Shown here: piece by piece, positions 47,943-62,200 of the stretch
Layout of the letters: the number at the start of each line of letters is the position of its first letter
How positions within the stretch are numbered: position 1 is the stretch's first letter
Assembly (NCBI GenBank): GCA_037976565.1
Contig: CP137683.1
Location: 10,702,473 to 10,766,472, forward strand
From: Mesocentrotus franciscanus
Lineage: Eukaryota; Echinodermata; Echinoidea; Camarodonta; Strongylocentrotidae
Direction: 5' to 3'
Length of the DNA stretch: 64,000 nt
The notes under the pieces: generated by a model
Seen by the model: only the letters and a program-made list of their open reading frames with translations
Databases searched by the model: none
Told to the model about the DNA's origin: nothing
Translations under genes and position numbers: made by a program

Positions 47943-48383
47943 CGGTATTCAATTCAATACTTATGTCAGAAATATGGGTGTTTCACCTAGTTTTCAGCTT
48001 AGGTAAAATACACCGCGGTGATTCCACTTCAGTAATCAGTTTATGCTTTTGGCTACGTATTTTACTCTGAATTTTAGACAGCTCCTGAGCAAGCTTAAGC
48101 AAATTAGTTTAGAGCCGTTGTTATGGCAGGCATGTGGTATTCATACACAGTTATCTTGCTGCGCATAATTATTTCAGCGCGCCTTCAATGCGACACATTT
48201 ATTGCGCATACTTTGGGATTATGAGACGTCAAAATGGCCATCAGTAGATATTTTGCCTCACAGTTGGCTCCTCAAAAGTCAGATTCTTAGATGTGATCTA
48301 AGTAAGACTTGATCCAGTTTACTTAGCTAAGCTCACGGTTAAGTAGAATCCTGACAAAATTTAAGTACTGAATTGAATATGGT
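47943..48383. mobile_element. MITE with ATTCAATTCAATACTTA ends
   Basis: The ends ATTCAATTCAATACTTA and TAAGTACTGAATTGAAT are inverted repeats with one mismatch, about 440 bp apart. No coding capacity. Confidence 0.6.
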
Positions 48384-50144
48384 CCCCGATACCCTGAGAA
48401 TACAAAATCAACATGGGCATAAATGCAGATATGATACATTTTCTATAAACAAAAATAAATAATTAGCCTTTGCTTCATAATGATAAACATATTGAAATAC
48501 CCTGTTCATAATTTTATCAGTGACTCTTTCTCTGTTGAGGTGCTGTGGGCCTGTTTTATATAAACTGTTATCTGAATAGTATTTTAGTCACTATAATTAT
48601 GTTATTAAGCTTTTTCAAGGTTCTGTATTCATTTTACTAGACAATTAAAATATGAAAACTGAACGTGATCCAGCATTATACCAAAACAAAAAAATAATAG
48701 TAGTCAGGGGGTTAATGTCTGTACAATTGCTGATAACTGGGCTTAACACTTTGGTTGCTTTCTTCGCCTTTCTGCACGGTCGCTTGTTTGCCACTCATGC
48801 ATTTTTGCACAAACAATGGGCACTAACTGACGGAAGGATTGCTTTGTGCAACACAATAGCTTTGCATAATTTCCCGTTGCCGTTTTTTTATTGGTTCCAT
48901 GACAACCCTTTCAACATTGGTATAGTCTTAGATAATAATCTTGCGCTGGAAACGGTCAAATAACCTTATGGATAGGTTTGTATATTTACCACATTATAAA
49001 TAAAATGCGGCACGGTGAGATTTTTTGCATGACATATAAAGAGCTAACACTGATTGACAGTTGCCTGATGGGTTGTACGACACATGCTGTGTCTGCAACT
49101 GCACGATGGGCTATTTCTTACATTAATCGCATTCCAAACTTCAGCCTTAGAGCCAGTACTATACCCAAAATTCACCCTTATCCTAAACCTACTTTAATTC
49201 CCGATTGCAATGCTAACACCAACTCTATACCTGGAAGGACAGCACAGAGCATTTGGAGCACAACAATAAGTTTAGAGCCTGGCCTAAGGTCCCATAGCAA
49301 AGATAATATACTGTCGGGTAACTAAACATGAGTTGAAATAGAAAAATGAGTTGGTGGATCTTAACCTAACAAATGAGTATAAAGTGGTTAGAGTGAAAAT
49401 ATGATGGGAGAAAATATGCAGCATACACGAATGCAACCCCAAACAAAAAAACAAAAACAAAAAAAAAATGATTTTGGCCTCACAAAATTCAAACTTGGTC
49501 AAAATTTGGATTATCCTATGGGGCGAAAATATCTTCAGCTTGTATTGATCACTATATTTTTAAAAAACTGCTAAATTTACAATGTTAATTACAAGGGGGA
49601 ATTTCAGATTATTTTAGTTTTGAAAACAATCATATTTCAAGCTTATGTTTTACAGAACAGAAGGCATGCCTTTTACAATTTGCAAGCCATATTTCAGATG
49701 CACTCGCACTAAATGAGAGAAATTTCTCCCATTACACCTTACTGTGTGCCACAAATAATTTATCCGAGTCTTCTCATGTAACCTATATTACAAGTAATCA
49801 TTACAATCATATTATTTTGCACATATATGTACTGTTACAAGGCTCATCTGAAATTCAACCAAACCAATACAGAAGCCGTAATGTTGCAAGCCTGAAAGCC
49901 CATGCGTGACTAGTTGTCTTCACAGAACATGCGGATATCTCCATAACTCTTCATACCTCAAAGCCACTTCATAGTACAACTTGCAATAAATAGAAACAGC
50001 ACAGAAGAAACATTGCACACACTCATCCCCTAAAGACAAAACATAATTTTTAAGAGAAAAGCTTTCAACATAAAAACTTCATTGAATTTACCCATTATTA
50101 GAACCAAAGAAATGATGACTGACTGTGAATACAGTGTACATGTT

Positions 50145-50283
50145 TTAGATTTCTGTCTGACGTTTTCTACTTCGCTCATCAAGGGTTTCGCTGCTCCCTT
50201 CCGCAACCGCTTCCTCCTCTGCCTGCAGCTGCTGCTGCCACATATCAGCGTACATGCCATCCAATCCCAATAGCTGTTCATGC
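50145..50283 (-). CDS. ABCB6: ABCB6 last exon
   Basis: Completes the split Arg codon of VEKGR and continues [18 protein letters not shown], then an acidic, Ser/Arg-rich tail ending RKRQTEI and TAA. GMYADMW before a short Gln/Glu tail is characteristic of ABCB6 C-termini. Confidence 0.93.
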
Positions 50284-53200
50284 CTGTCATATAAAAAATT
50301 AAAAAACGTATAACAATTTTTGGTCAAATTATACAGTTTTTTTGCAGGGCTCAAAACAATAAGGTGCCGGGACACTTGGACACAAAAATATAGAAATTCT
50401 AGCATAGGACACATGCATAGAGACTTGTTAAGGGTTCGTTCCGGACAACCCTCAAAGAAAGTTAGTGTGAAGCAGCGTTTATTTCGTTTTGATTAATGAA
50501 GTAGGCCTAATAATCTATCACTGTGAACAATTTTGATGATATAAAGACTAAAGTATTGCACAGACTGAGTCAAAGAACGGTCAAAACTTTGGTATGCGTT
50601 TTTCTCAAAATGTGCATCCGTCCATGCATCTATTCTTGCCTTTTTCCCAAGCACTACCAAAATATCAATAGGCTATTAACTTTTGGACAGATTTCTTACT
50701 TTTATATTTTAATTGCTGACTGATATATAAAGATGAAGAAAAAAAGTTAAAACTTTGAAATTTGTTTTCATGAAATACACAGCCATTGTCCATGCATCCA
50801 TTCACAACAAACAAATTTTAAAATAGAACTAGATGGAACTTCAACTGCGCGCAGTCGAAAATGATGCCTCCGCCATAGAGCAATTTTACAAACCAAAATG
50901 GAAGCAATTTTTAAAATTCAAGTTTGATTGTAATCCATCTGTTGGTTCTAATGATAACGCGATCACAAGCTATTTTGAGATACATAATGAGCCCTGTGAC
51001 CTTTGACCTCGTGACCCCAAATCTAATCAGTTCATTGACTCTGCAAGATACATACATGACCCAAGTTTGGTGGTAATCCATCAATCGGTCCTTGAGATAA
51101 CGTGATCACAAGCTATTTTGCATACATAATGAGCCCTGTGACCTTAGACCTCCGACCTCGTGACCCCAAAATCTAATCAGTTCATTGACTCTGCAAGATA
51201 CATACATGACCCAAGTTTGGCGGTAATCCATCAATCGGTTCTTGAGATAAAGTGATCACGAGCTATTTTTGCATACATAATGAGCCCTGTGACCTTTGAC
51301 CTTTGACCCCAAAATCTAATCAGTTCATTAGCTCTGCAAGATACATACATGACCCAAGTTTGGCGGTAATCCATCAATCGGTTCTTGAGATAACGCGATC
51401 ACGAGCTATTTTTGCATACATAATGAGCCCTGTGACCTTTGACCTTTGACCTCGTGACCCCAAAATCTAATCAGTTCATTAGCTCTGCAAGATACATACA
51501 TGACCCAAGTTTGGCGGTAATCCATCAATCGGTTCTTGAGATAACGCGATCACGAGCTATTTTTGCATACATAATGGGCCCTGTGACCTTTGACCTTGGA
51601 CCTCGTGACCCCAAAATCTAATCACTTCATTAGCTCTGCAAGATACATACATGACCCGAGTTTGGCGGTAATCCATCAATTGGTTCTTGAGATAACGCGA
51701 TCACAAGAACGGGACGTACGGACGGACGGACGGACAACCAGAAAACATAATGCCTCCGGCTACTTTGTAGCGGAGGCATAAAAAGGGCATGAACACAATT
51801 TTTGTCATTTTTTTGAAAGCTCTCTGGCTTTGGTTGCTGAAGCTGAGCCGAGCTACTATGATAGGACTCTCAAGCATTCAAGTAATTTCTTCATATTGGT
51901 AACCTACTTCCATCACCTTGGTGAAGAGTGGCAAAGCCAGAATAATGTCTTGCCAAAGGACACTATAATGCAGTGGTTAGCGGTCAATTTTACCCACCTT
52001 CCTTTTTCTACGACGATGCCGTCCTGCAGCACCAGAATTTGATCAGCGTTGATGATGGTGGACAGACGATGAGCAACAACGATGGTTGTTCTACCTTGAC
52101 AGATGTTTGCTAATGACGCTTGGATGTTGCGTTCTGTCTTGGTGTCCAAGGCTGACGTGGCCTGTGGGAGAATGTACAATTCGGATATAAGAGTGTCAGA
52201 AACAGATGCACCTTTCAATAAGTGATGATTGTTAACTTAAAGACCAGAGATGCCAACCTTCATCAACAAAAAAAAGTATTCTTAAACAGAAAAAACAGTA
52301 TTTTTTGACCAAAAAAAGTATTTTTGAAAAAACCCTAAAATATCGCCCAATCAAGCAGCTTCAAGGAAATAGGCAACGGCGGTACTACTTATACGTACCC
52401 GGATCGGAGCGCGACGTGCATACAGTACACGTGGGTTGTTCGCAACGAGCGCAGTTTGGGCCCCGTATCACCGTACTGCATGCATCGTTTGAAGACATAG
52501 ATGCATAATACACACACAACACAAAGCCCATGATCGGAAATGAAGAAAAACGTCAATAACAAAAATAAATTAAAAAAAAAAAAATTATAAAAAAAAAAAA
52601 ACGTAACAAAACATACAAAAAACGGGACAAATACGGCAAAAACGAAACAGTTGGCATCTCTGAAAGACGCATAGGAGTAGGCTCTCATGGGGAATTTTGA
52701 CACAGTTTGAGTGTGTATCAAATAACAGGTGTCGTCAATCACCAGGAATAGCATTCGATTTTATGACCAACAGGCCTTATGTAATGCTTTGCACTTTTCA
52801 TCCGTTCCCACATATGGTAAAGTCACTATCTTACTTTTTCCCTATTAAACAAGAAGACTCCGAGAGAGGAGGGGGTATTTCTTGATAGGCCTACACTCCT
52901 ACAGGTTTGCTGTGTGCAGACTTTACACCCATTAACAGTATTTCCACCAAGTCTGGTGTCAGCAAATTATGGCCTTCTGCATGGAAACTGATGACCCTTT
53001 CCCTTTTATACCAAATCCTAAGCCCGAATGATGTGAATTGATTTTGAAACATTTTCTGCAGACCCCAGGCAAAATTGCGTGGTCTGAGTATTCAACCATT
53101 CAGGCCGAGAGACACATTTTAGTAGGTTTATCAAACGCTCGGTAAAATCTCCAACTTTATATCCAGAGACGAATTGTAATTTGCCTCTCAATATGCCCAC

Positions 53201-56200
53201 TCAACATTCTTGCTATGTCACCAATGCGCATTCATTGCGTCTTGACTCTGTATGAACCAGATGCATGCCTATGTGAATGATTCTGTAATATGTTAATCAC
53301 CTTTTTCATTTCCATTGTAGGAAAGAAGACTGTACAAGCAAGAGGTGTCATTTGACAAATTAGATTTCAACGTTCTTGAACACCTTTCAAAATAACAAGA
53401 ATACCACATCGATCATATGCTTACCTCATCAAGTAAAACAAAATCTGGTGCTTTCAGGATTGTCCTGGCGATGGCTACTCGTTGCTTCTCTCCACCACTC
53501 AGCTTCAATCCCCTCTCCCCTACCACAGTACCATAACCTAACAAAACATGAACGGAAGACATGTGTTCAAATACAAAATACACTGAGTAGTGGAATTTTG
53601 CATTTTGAAATAAACTCTAGAGGTTATTAAAAAAGGTTGAATATGAAGCATATATATATAAGAATATTTGTGTATTATACAAAGTTTTGGAAAAAGATTT
53701 TTTCTCTCACCTACCACAGTATTATAACCTAACAAAACATCAATGGAAGACATGTGTTCAAAGACAAAATTGAGTACTGGAATTTTGCATTCCGTTGACT
53801 AAGTTGACTATGTAGCATATCAGAATAATTGTTTATTAAAAAGTTTTGGAAAGTATCAAACGAATAGATATTGACTCAATCTTGCCCAAAAACACATTCA
53901 GTGAAAAGGACTGCTTACAGCTATGGGTGTTTCGGATTACACCCACATCACATGTATGATATAACTAGATGGAACTTCAACTGCGCGCAGTCGAAAATTA
54001 TGCCTCCGCCATAGAGCAATTTTACAAACCAAAATGGAAGCAATTTTTAAAATTCAAGTTTGATTGTAATCCATCTGTTGGTTCTAATGATAACGCGATC
54101 ACAAGCTATTTTAGGATACATAATGAGCCCTGTGACCTTTGACCTCGTGACCCCCAAATCTAATCAGTTCATTGACTCTGCAAGATACATACATGACCCA
54201 AGTTTGGCGGTAATCCATCAATCGGTTCTTGAGATAACGTGATCACAAGCTATTTTGCATACATAATGAGCCCTGTGACCTTAGACCTTTGACCTCGTGA
54301 CCCCAAAATCTAATCAGTTCATTGACTCTGCAAGATACATACATGACCCAAGTTTGGCGGTAATCCATCAATCGGTTCTTGAGATAACGTGATCACAAGC
54401 TATTTTGCATACATAATGAGCCCTGTGACCTTTGACCTCGTGACCCCAAAATCTAATCAGTTCATTGGCTCTGCAAGATACATACATGACCCAAGTTTGG
54501 CGGTAATCCATCAATCGGTTCTTGAGATAACGCGATCACAAGCTATTTTGCATACATAATGAGCCCTGTGACTTTGACCTTTGACCTCGTGACCCCAAAA
54601 TCTAATCAGTTCATTAGCTCTGCAAGATACATACATGACCCGAGTTTGGCGGTAATCCATCAATTGGTTCTTGAGATAACGCGATCACGAGAACGGGAGG
54701 TACGTACGGATGGATGGACGGACGGACAACCAGAAAACACTTTGTAGCGGAGGCATAAAAAATGTGGTCCAAAGTTTTATGCTCTTTCTTGTCTTATTTA
54801 CAACATCCTGTCATTTCACTCGCAATTATGTTCAGGAGGCATAGTTACAATGTTCTTCCCTATAGAAATAGGAATAATAATAAGGCTCCAATTGATTATA
54901 TACCTTCACAAGATCTCAACCTTTTCTTTCAGGTCAACTATCTAGAAACCTGTAGAGAAGAGAGCTTTCGATTTGCACGACCGACGTGATCTACAACGAG
55001 ACCTGCTGCGGATGCGTCAATTAGAGGACTGCATCGTCGGCTAGATCCTACGATCGCTTTTGGGGTAAATCTGCGTTGTGGTTAAAACGAGAACTTCAGC
55101 TGCATGTTGCTCTCCTAGAGTGGGTCACGTGATCACACAGGTCATATGAATAGGCCAGTGCTGTCGAGTCGCGCCATCAAAACAGTCTTTTTTGTATGGC
55201 AGGGACTTGTGTGGAGACGTGACGCGGTCAGTAAATTTCACGTCGTAGATCGAGTCGGTCGTGCAAATCGAAAGCTCCCTATTGTGAAGGGATGGTACGA
55301 AGAAGCTTTGGCAACAAGAGCTCTGCAGTTAATTCCGTAGACTGATGGATTTCAGACTCTATGTATAATTATAAATGACCCTGACCTTATACTGAAACTT
55401 AAACGAAATCATAAACCTAGCTACGCTCACCTTCAGGGAAAGACTCGATCCGTGTATGTATGTCGGCTGCTCTCGCTGCTTCCTCCACCTCTTCTGTTGT
55501 ACATTGCACTTTGCCATACCCTATATTATACCTGGAGTGGGAGCAGTCAAATACATTACAATTCTTTTTATTAAGAAAATCACAATGAATTCTTATAATC
55601 ATTTAATGATTTTACTCCAAATAACACCTCTCTAGCTAAACCTGGACAAAGTCACAGTTTGCAGTATCAGGAAAAGTGAGAAAAATGGTATTTGCTATGA
55701 TTTTTTTTTCTTTTCATCTCTTGAATGGTTTTGTCACATTCAAAATATGTGAAAACTAATCGATCCTCAAATATTTGGTATCATCCTATTACCGGGGGGT
55801 ATTATTTTTGGAAAATGAACAAGATTCACATCCTGATTCTCACTTTGGGATGAAGGGAGCGTATACCGTATTTTTAATGTGACAGACTTACTGTGCACTA
55901 GACTGTGAGTGTGTTCACAAAATGTGCACCATCTCCATTCACTGGGGAGTGCAACTACTATATGAACACCGTGAAGGCATATGTAACACAGCACCACAAG
56001 ACCACCGAAGAAGTTGCCAGGGATAATTCTAAAAGAGGAGATTCTCAGCTTTAAAATGATAAATTGCTCAGCACAACTGGATGCTCCTGACTCAATTAAA
56101 AAAGAGAAGGATGTCCAGTCCCATAGAATGTTACTTTAGAGAAAAAGGTGTTTAAAGTATTAAAGTCTGTAGTCTATTTAAGCAATCTAACTCCCAAGGT

Positions 56201-59200
56201 ATTGTGCAAGGTGACAAGAGGAAGATTAAAACTCTATAGGAATTTGTGTGAGGGGATACTCAGATTGTCAGCACATCCTGTTCTTTATTTCTTCCAGAGG
56301 GTGTTTCCCAAAGACCAAGATCGACTTTAAGTTGGACTTAACCATTTACTGGCATTGGTCTCTCAAGGGAAGTACAAATCATGGTCACAAATCTACAAAA
56401 TAAACATTATTTGATAATTCATTATTGAAGGAAAAAATATGATCTAAAGATCATGATGGTGAGAGCAAACAGTGGCATGAACGGCCTGCCATAGTTAAGT
56501 CCAACTTAAAGTTGATCTTAGTCTGGGAATCAATGGAAAAGCTTACTCTGTTTAAAAGTTATTGCAGATCAATATGACACCAGTAGCAAGGGTTGTAAAT
56601 TAATAAAAACTACTACATCAAACTCAAAATCAGAAAAAGCATAGGTCTATAAAATACTGTCAAAATACCACTTTTAAATTCTTTTATGCTTCTCAATTTT
56701 GAAACTACATAGAAACTAGATGGAACTTCAACTGCGCGCAGTCGATGATGCCTCCGCCATAGAGCAATTTTACAAACCAAAATGGAAGCAATTTTAAAAT
56801 TCAAGTTTGATTGTAATCCATCTGTTGGTTCTAATGATAACGCGATCACGAGCTATTTTAGGATACATAATGAGCCCTGTGACCTTTGACCTCGTGACCC
56901 CAAATCTAATCAGTTCATTGGCTCTGCAAGATACATACATGACCCAAGTTTGGCGGTAATCCATCAATCGGTTCTTGAGATAATGTGATCACAAGCTATT
57001 TTGCATACATAATGAGCCCTGTGACCTTTGACCTCGTGACCCCAAAATCTAACCAGTTCATTAGCTCTGCAAGATACATACATAACCCAAGTTTGGCGGT
57101 AATCCATCAATCGGTTCTTGAGATAACACGATCACGAGCTATTTTTGCATACATAATGAGCCCTGTGACCTTTGACCTTGACCTCGTGACCCCAAAATCT
57201 AATCAGTTCATTAGCTCTGCAAGATACATACATGACCCAAGTTTGGCGGTAATCCATCAATCGGTTCTTGAGATAACGCGATCACAAGCTATTTTTGCAT
57301 ACACAATGAGCCCTGTGACCTTTGACCTTTGACCTCGTGACCCCAAAATCTAATCAGTTCATTAGCTCTGCAAGATACATACATGACCCAAGTTTGGCGG
57401 TAATCCATCAATCGGTTCTTGAGATAACGCGATCACGAGCTATTTTTGCATACATAATGAGCCTTGTGACCTTTGACCTTGGACCTCGTGACCCCAAAAT
57501 CTAATCACTTCATTAGCTCTGCAAGATACATACATGACCCGAGTTTGGCGGTAATCCATCAATTGGTTCTTGAGATAACGCGATCACGAGAACGGGACGT
57601 ACGTACGTACGGACGGACGGACAACCAGAAAACATAATGCCTCCGGCTACGTTGTAGCGGAGGCATAAAAAAGTATACTCTTTCAGAAAATGCTGTAAAC
57701 TAAAATCTGACCGTCCTGACCAAATACGCCTTTATTGAGCTCTAACTGAAACCACACTATGCGACTTTTTGGTGGTTTTGTGTTGGGTGGTCACATATAT
57801 GATTGTGACCACGCATATATATTAAATGTAGAGGTGTTGTGGTCTAGTTGATAAGTCACCCGGTTGCAGATCACAAGGTAAGGGGTTCAAGTCCCCCGGC
57901 AGCACTAATGTCCTTTGACGTTAAGACGTTAATCTACATTTGCCACTCTAGTTACTTTGGCAGCTCGGCTACAACCAGGGTAATATGTGTACGGCGCCAT
58001 GAGCGTCAGACCCTGGCGGATACCAGCGCTATATAAATATGCATATTATTATTATAATGGCGAAATCATACTAACCTGATATCATTATTGAAAAGAACCG
58101 TGTCTTGTGGAACCACACCTATAACTTTTCTCAGAGAACTCTGCGCTACCTGCAGATATAAATTATATAAAGTCAGGCCAAAGCGTTATGGGCAGCAACA
58201 TCATATAAACACTGAGTGAAATATTTCTTTACTAATGATAAACCCTCTGTACCTCGTAGAACCTATAGAACCTGAAGAGTAGTCAGACGATTGTGCTCTT
58301 TACTTACAGTCACCAGCCCCAATCCCACTCTCTCCACCAGGTCCTATCAGGACTAAGATTAGGATTAAAATATTACCTTAATCCTGATATCCAGGACATC
58401 ATATTCGATATGACCACCTTGTACCTCATTGAACCTGAAGAGTAGTCTGATGACTGTACTCTTTACTCACAATCACCAACCCCAATCAGCCCCCCCCCCA
58501 AAAAAAAGGAACCCTGGTCCTTTCAGGACTAAGATTAGGATTACTACATGTACAGTCAAACCTGCTTTAGTGACCACCTGTCTACAAAGACCACAATTTT
58601 GGTTTCCCTTGAAAATGGTTTCTCATTGAAACATGTACTAAAGGAACCTGTCTACAAAGACCACTTTTTGTGTTTCTCTTGGGCGGTCGCTATAGACAGG
58701 TATAACTGTATTAGGATTAAGATATTACCTTAATGATATCCAGGCCATATCTGATATGACCACCTTGTACCTCATGGAACCTGAAGAGCAATCTGAGGAC
58801 TGTACACTTTACTCACAGTCACCAACCCCAATCCCCCTCTCCCCCTGGGTCTTCCAGGACTTAGATTAGGATTAAGATTAGGATTAAGATCTTACCTTAC
58901 TGATATCCTGGCCATCTAATCTGATATGACCACCATGTACCTCATAGAACCGGAACAGCAGTCTGATGATTGTGCTTTTACCAGCTCCGGACGGACCAAC
59001 CTACATCACACAGTAGGATGGAGAAGGATAATTCAACAATATTCAAAAAGTCAATATACAACTCAGGCAAAGGAATGACACAAAAGCACTATTACTCAAC
59101 ATATAAATTTGCTCCTCAGAAATATAAGATTACTAAACTAAAAACACTTAATTAGTTTTGAACATTATTGGCTGAACAAAGGTCGATGAAAGACTTTGTC

Positions 59201-62200
59201 TTGACAGCTGGCACCTCTCTGTTTTAATGTGTATCTGTAAATTTGATTTACATAAATGAAAATGATTGAAAAAATTAACGATTCTCAAATGAAATTGACG
59301 ATCTGCGCTTATTCTTTGCACAGTTTTTGAGGTGTGTGCAAAATCTTCTGGCGAATGACCACTCCATGATTGGGGTCTTGAGAAGGGCCATCATGGCCCC
59401 CCCCAATCTTTAAAAACTCTTTTAAAAAATATTAGGGAAACCCATCCTCCTAAGAGCAATTTTAACCAGTTGACGTTTGATGATTGTTTAGCAGACTGCT
59501 AAGAAACAATGTTTATGCTTGTAAAAGAGCAACCAGAGGACTGATGGCATAAAGTCCTCTCTGAGGGACTTGGTAATGAGGATTAGTGCCTTACCAAAGG
59601 GCACGAGCACAGTAACTTGGTTCCCAGCCCGGGACCTCCAGGTTACGAGACCACTGCTCTACCACTGAGCCATTGCGCCTCCTAAATTATCTTAACACTT
59701 ATCTTTTTATCTTTATCACCACATTTATAGCACGCATACATATTTCTGCACTAATTTCTTGACATGAACTTGATATACTTACAATAGCAAGTACTTGGCC
59801 TGGTTCAACAGTAAAGGAAACATTCCGCAAGATAGGCTTCCTACAGACAAGAAAAACAAACGAAAAAAGGAATAATTATTGCATAAAATGTAGAGTGACT
59901 TGTAAATGTATAAGTAGAACAGGTGAATATGCATGTGACACCTGTTCTACACATTTTACATAATAAAATTCATAATAGCAGTGAAGCCTGTTCCTTTGTC
60001 TACCACAGCAATTGTTGGGGGTAGAATGAGGAACCGTATATTTTGTCCTCTTTCTTTGTTCGTCATGTTCACAGTGTTAATACGTGCATTAGTGATACAA
60101 CTTAAGCTCAAGCTAATAAGAAAGTGAGCAATAAAACTTTACTTTTAACTGTCAATGGATGAAGAGAAAAAGGCATCTATGTGCAACAATGGTGCTCTGC
60201 ATACTCGCTTATCTGTGAGACACAAGATACAGAAACGGGAAGTGTATTTCACTTTCCTCTCATATGGAAACAAGGATTTGGTATGATACTTACTGTTCGT
60301 TGTAGTAAAAGGAGACATTATCAAACTCCACTTTTCCTTTCCTCACAATGAGATCCTTAGCGTCAGGGTCATCTGTGATCTAGACAGGACACAGAAAAGA
60401 ACACAGTTGGGCCAGTCAATTGTTGGCAAATCAAGCTAGTAACCAATACATACATAGGAACAATGGGCAATTTAGCTTTGGAAATCTAGAGATAGCTCTG
60501 GCAAAAACTATATAAAATACAGAAATAAAACTATGAGAAAAATTTTATGATTCCGAAAACAAAATCTGAATTTTAAAATTAAAGAATCAAGCCCATTTTG
60601 CCTGAAGTCTGTCAGATTCAATGTGAGACTCTTGGCAGCATCAAACAAATCATTATAAGTACAAGTTTGCTGACATTCCATTGAAACATGTATTTATTTA
60701 CAACACACATTGCAATGGGATGTTCACAAATTGAGGAAAGTGAGGATTGCTGAGACGCTGCAAAGAAAAATGTGTGAACTGTTTCTGAATCATATGGAGA
60801 TGGAGCATTTTCATATAACATGCAATTTCAATGGCTTTGACATAAAAACTAACCTCACGTTTCTCTTCCAAAAGATCAATCATATTTTCCATGTCGATGA
60901 AGGCTTGCTGTATCATTCTGAAAGTAGAGAAAATACAAGATGGATCATAATATCTTCCTGATGAAAGAGATTACAGAAAAAAATAGATGGATCTTCGACT
61001 GCATGCAGTAAAAAATGATGCCTCCGTCATAGAGCGATTTCACAAACCAAAACAGAAGTAATTTCTTTTAATTCAAGTTTGATTGTAAGCCATTAACAGG
61101 TTCTAAGAATATCCTGATTACAAGCTATTTTTCATATACATGTATGACCCTTTGATCTTTGACCTCATGAACCTAAAATCTAATCAGTTCATTGGCTCTG
61201 CAAGATATATACATGTCCTGAGTTTGATAGTAACCCATTCGTCGGTTCTAATGATAATGCGTTCACAAGCTATTTTAGCATACATAATGAGCCCCATGAC
61301 CTTTGACCTCATGACCCTCAAATCTAATCAGTTCATTGGCTCTGCAAGATACATACATGTTCTGACTTTGTTGGTAATCTGTCTATCGGTTCTAATGATA
61401 ATGCGATCACAAGCTATTTTTGCATACATAATGAGCCCCATGACCTTTGACCTTTGACCTCATGACCCCCAAATCCAATCAGTTTATTGGCTCATTAAGA
61501 TACATACATGACCCAATTTTGGCGGGAATCCATCAATAGGTTCTTGAGATAACGTGATCACGGAACGGGAACGGGACGTACGGACGGACGTACAAACAGA
61601 CGGCCTGACAACTCGAAAACATAATTCCTCCGGCTACTTCGTTGCGGAAGCATAAATTACACTTAACAATTTTCTATGAATTTAATACTATACAGTCAAA
61701 CCTGTCAATGAAGGCCATCCAAGCAAAACAGAAAAAGTAGCCACTGTAGAAAGGTGGCCTTTCTAGACAGGTTCTACAACCACACATTTCCTTCTCAAGC
61801 AAGACAAAATTCATGGCCACTATAGACAAGTGGCCTTTTTAGAGAGGTTGCCACTAAGACAGGTCTGACTGTATTAGCTAAGCATTACAGACATAACTTC
61901 TGATGAATATTACAGTTCAAAATAATTTTTTTTTAATGATTAATACACAGAAACTATAATTTCAGAACAAAATGAAACCTGATTTTAAATGCTGGAAGGA
62001 GATTCAAAGAATAATACCTCTAACATAGGCACCTTCAGGGCTTGTTTCAATAGATGATGATAAAGAGATTGTTTAGTTTGCCCTATTAAACATGGAAAGG
62101 ATTGTATGATGGAAGCATGACCTCTGAACTCACTGACCCCAATGTGACCTCTGATCCCAACGACCCCAATATGAATTCTAAACCCAATGACCCCAATGTG

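Larger units (their letters stand above)
43481..50144. other. Intergenic region between the 3' ends of gene A and ABCB6
   Basis: No exon with splice context was found. Contents are listed separately: a truncated SINE, two TTAA elements, a tandem array near 46.2-46.5 kb and a MITE near 48 kb. There is a TA run near 47340-47372. Open frames of 70-115 residues near 46816, 48652 and 48978 match nothing I recognise. Confidence 0.6.

Noticed and set aside
48652..49325. Frames of 103 and 115 residues
   Set aside because: No recognisable domain, no splice context, in repeat-rich intergenic DNA.
56985..57504. Repeated open frames with [11 protein letters not shown] and [12 protein letters not shown] blocks
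   Set aside because: They are translations of the MITE minisatellite, shift between frames from unit to unit, and lack splice or start context.
57826..57900. Possible tRNA gene
   Set aside because: It has A and B boxes but no convincing acceptor stem or anticodon arm, and its body recurs elsewhere as a SINE.
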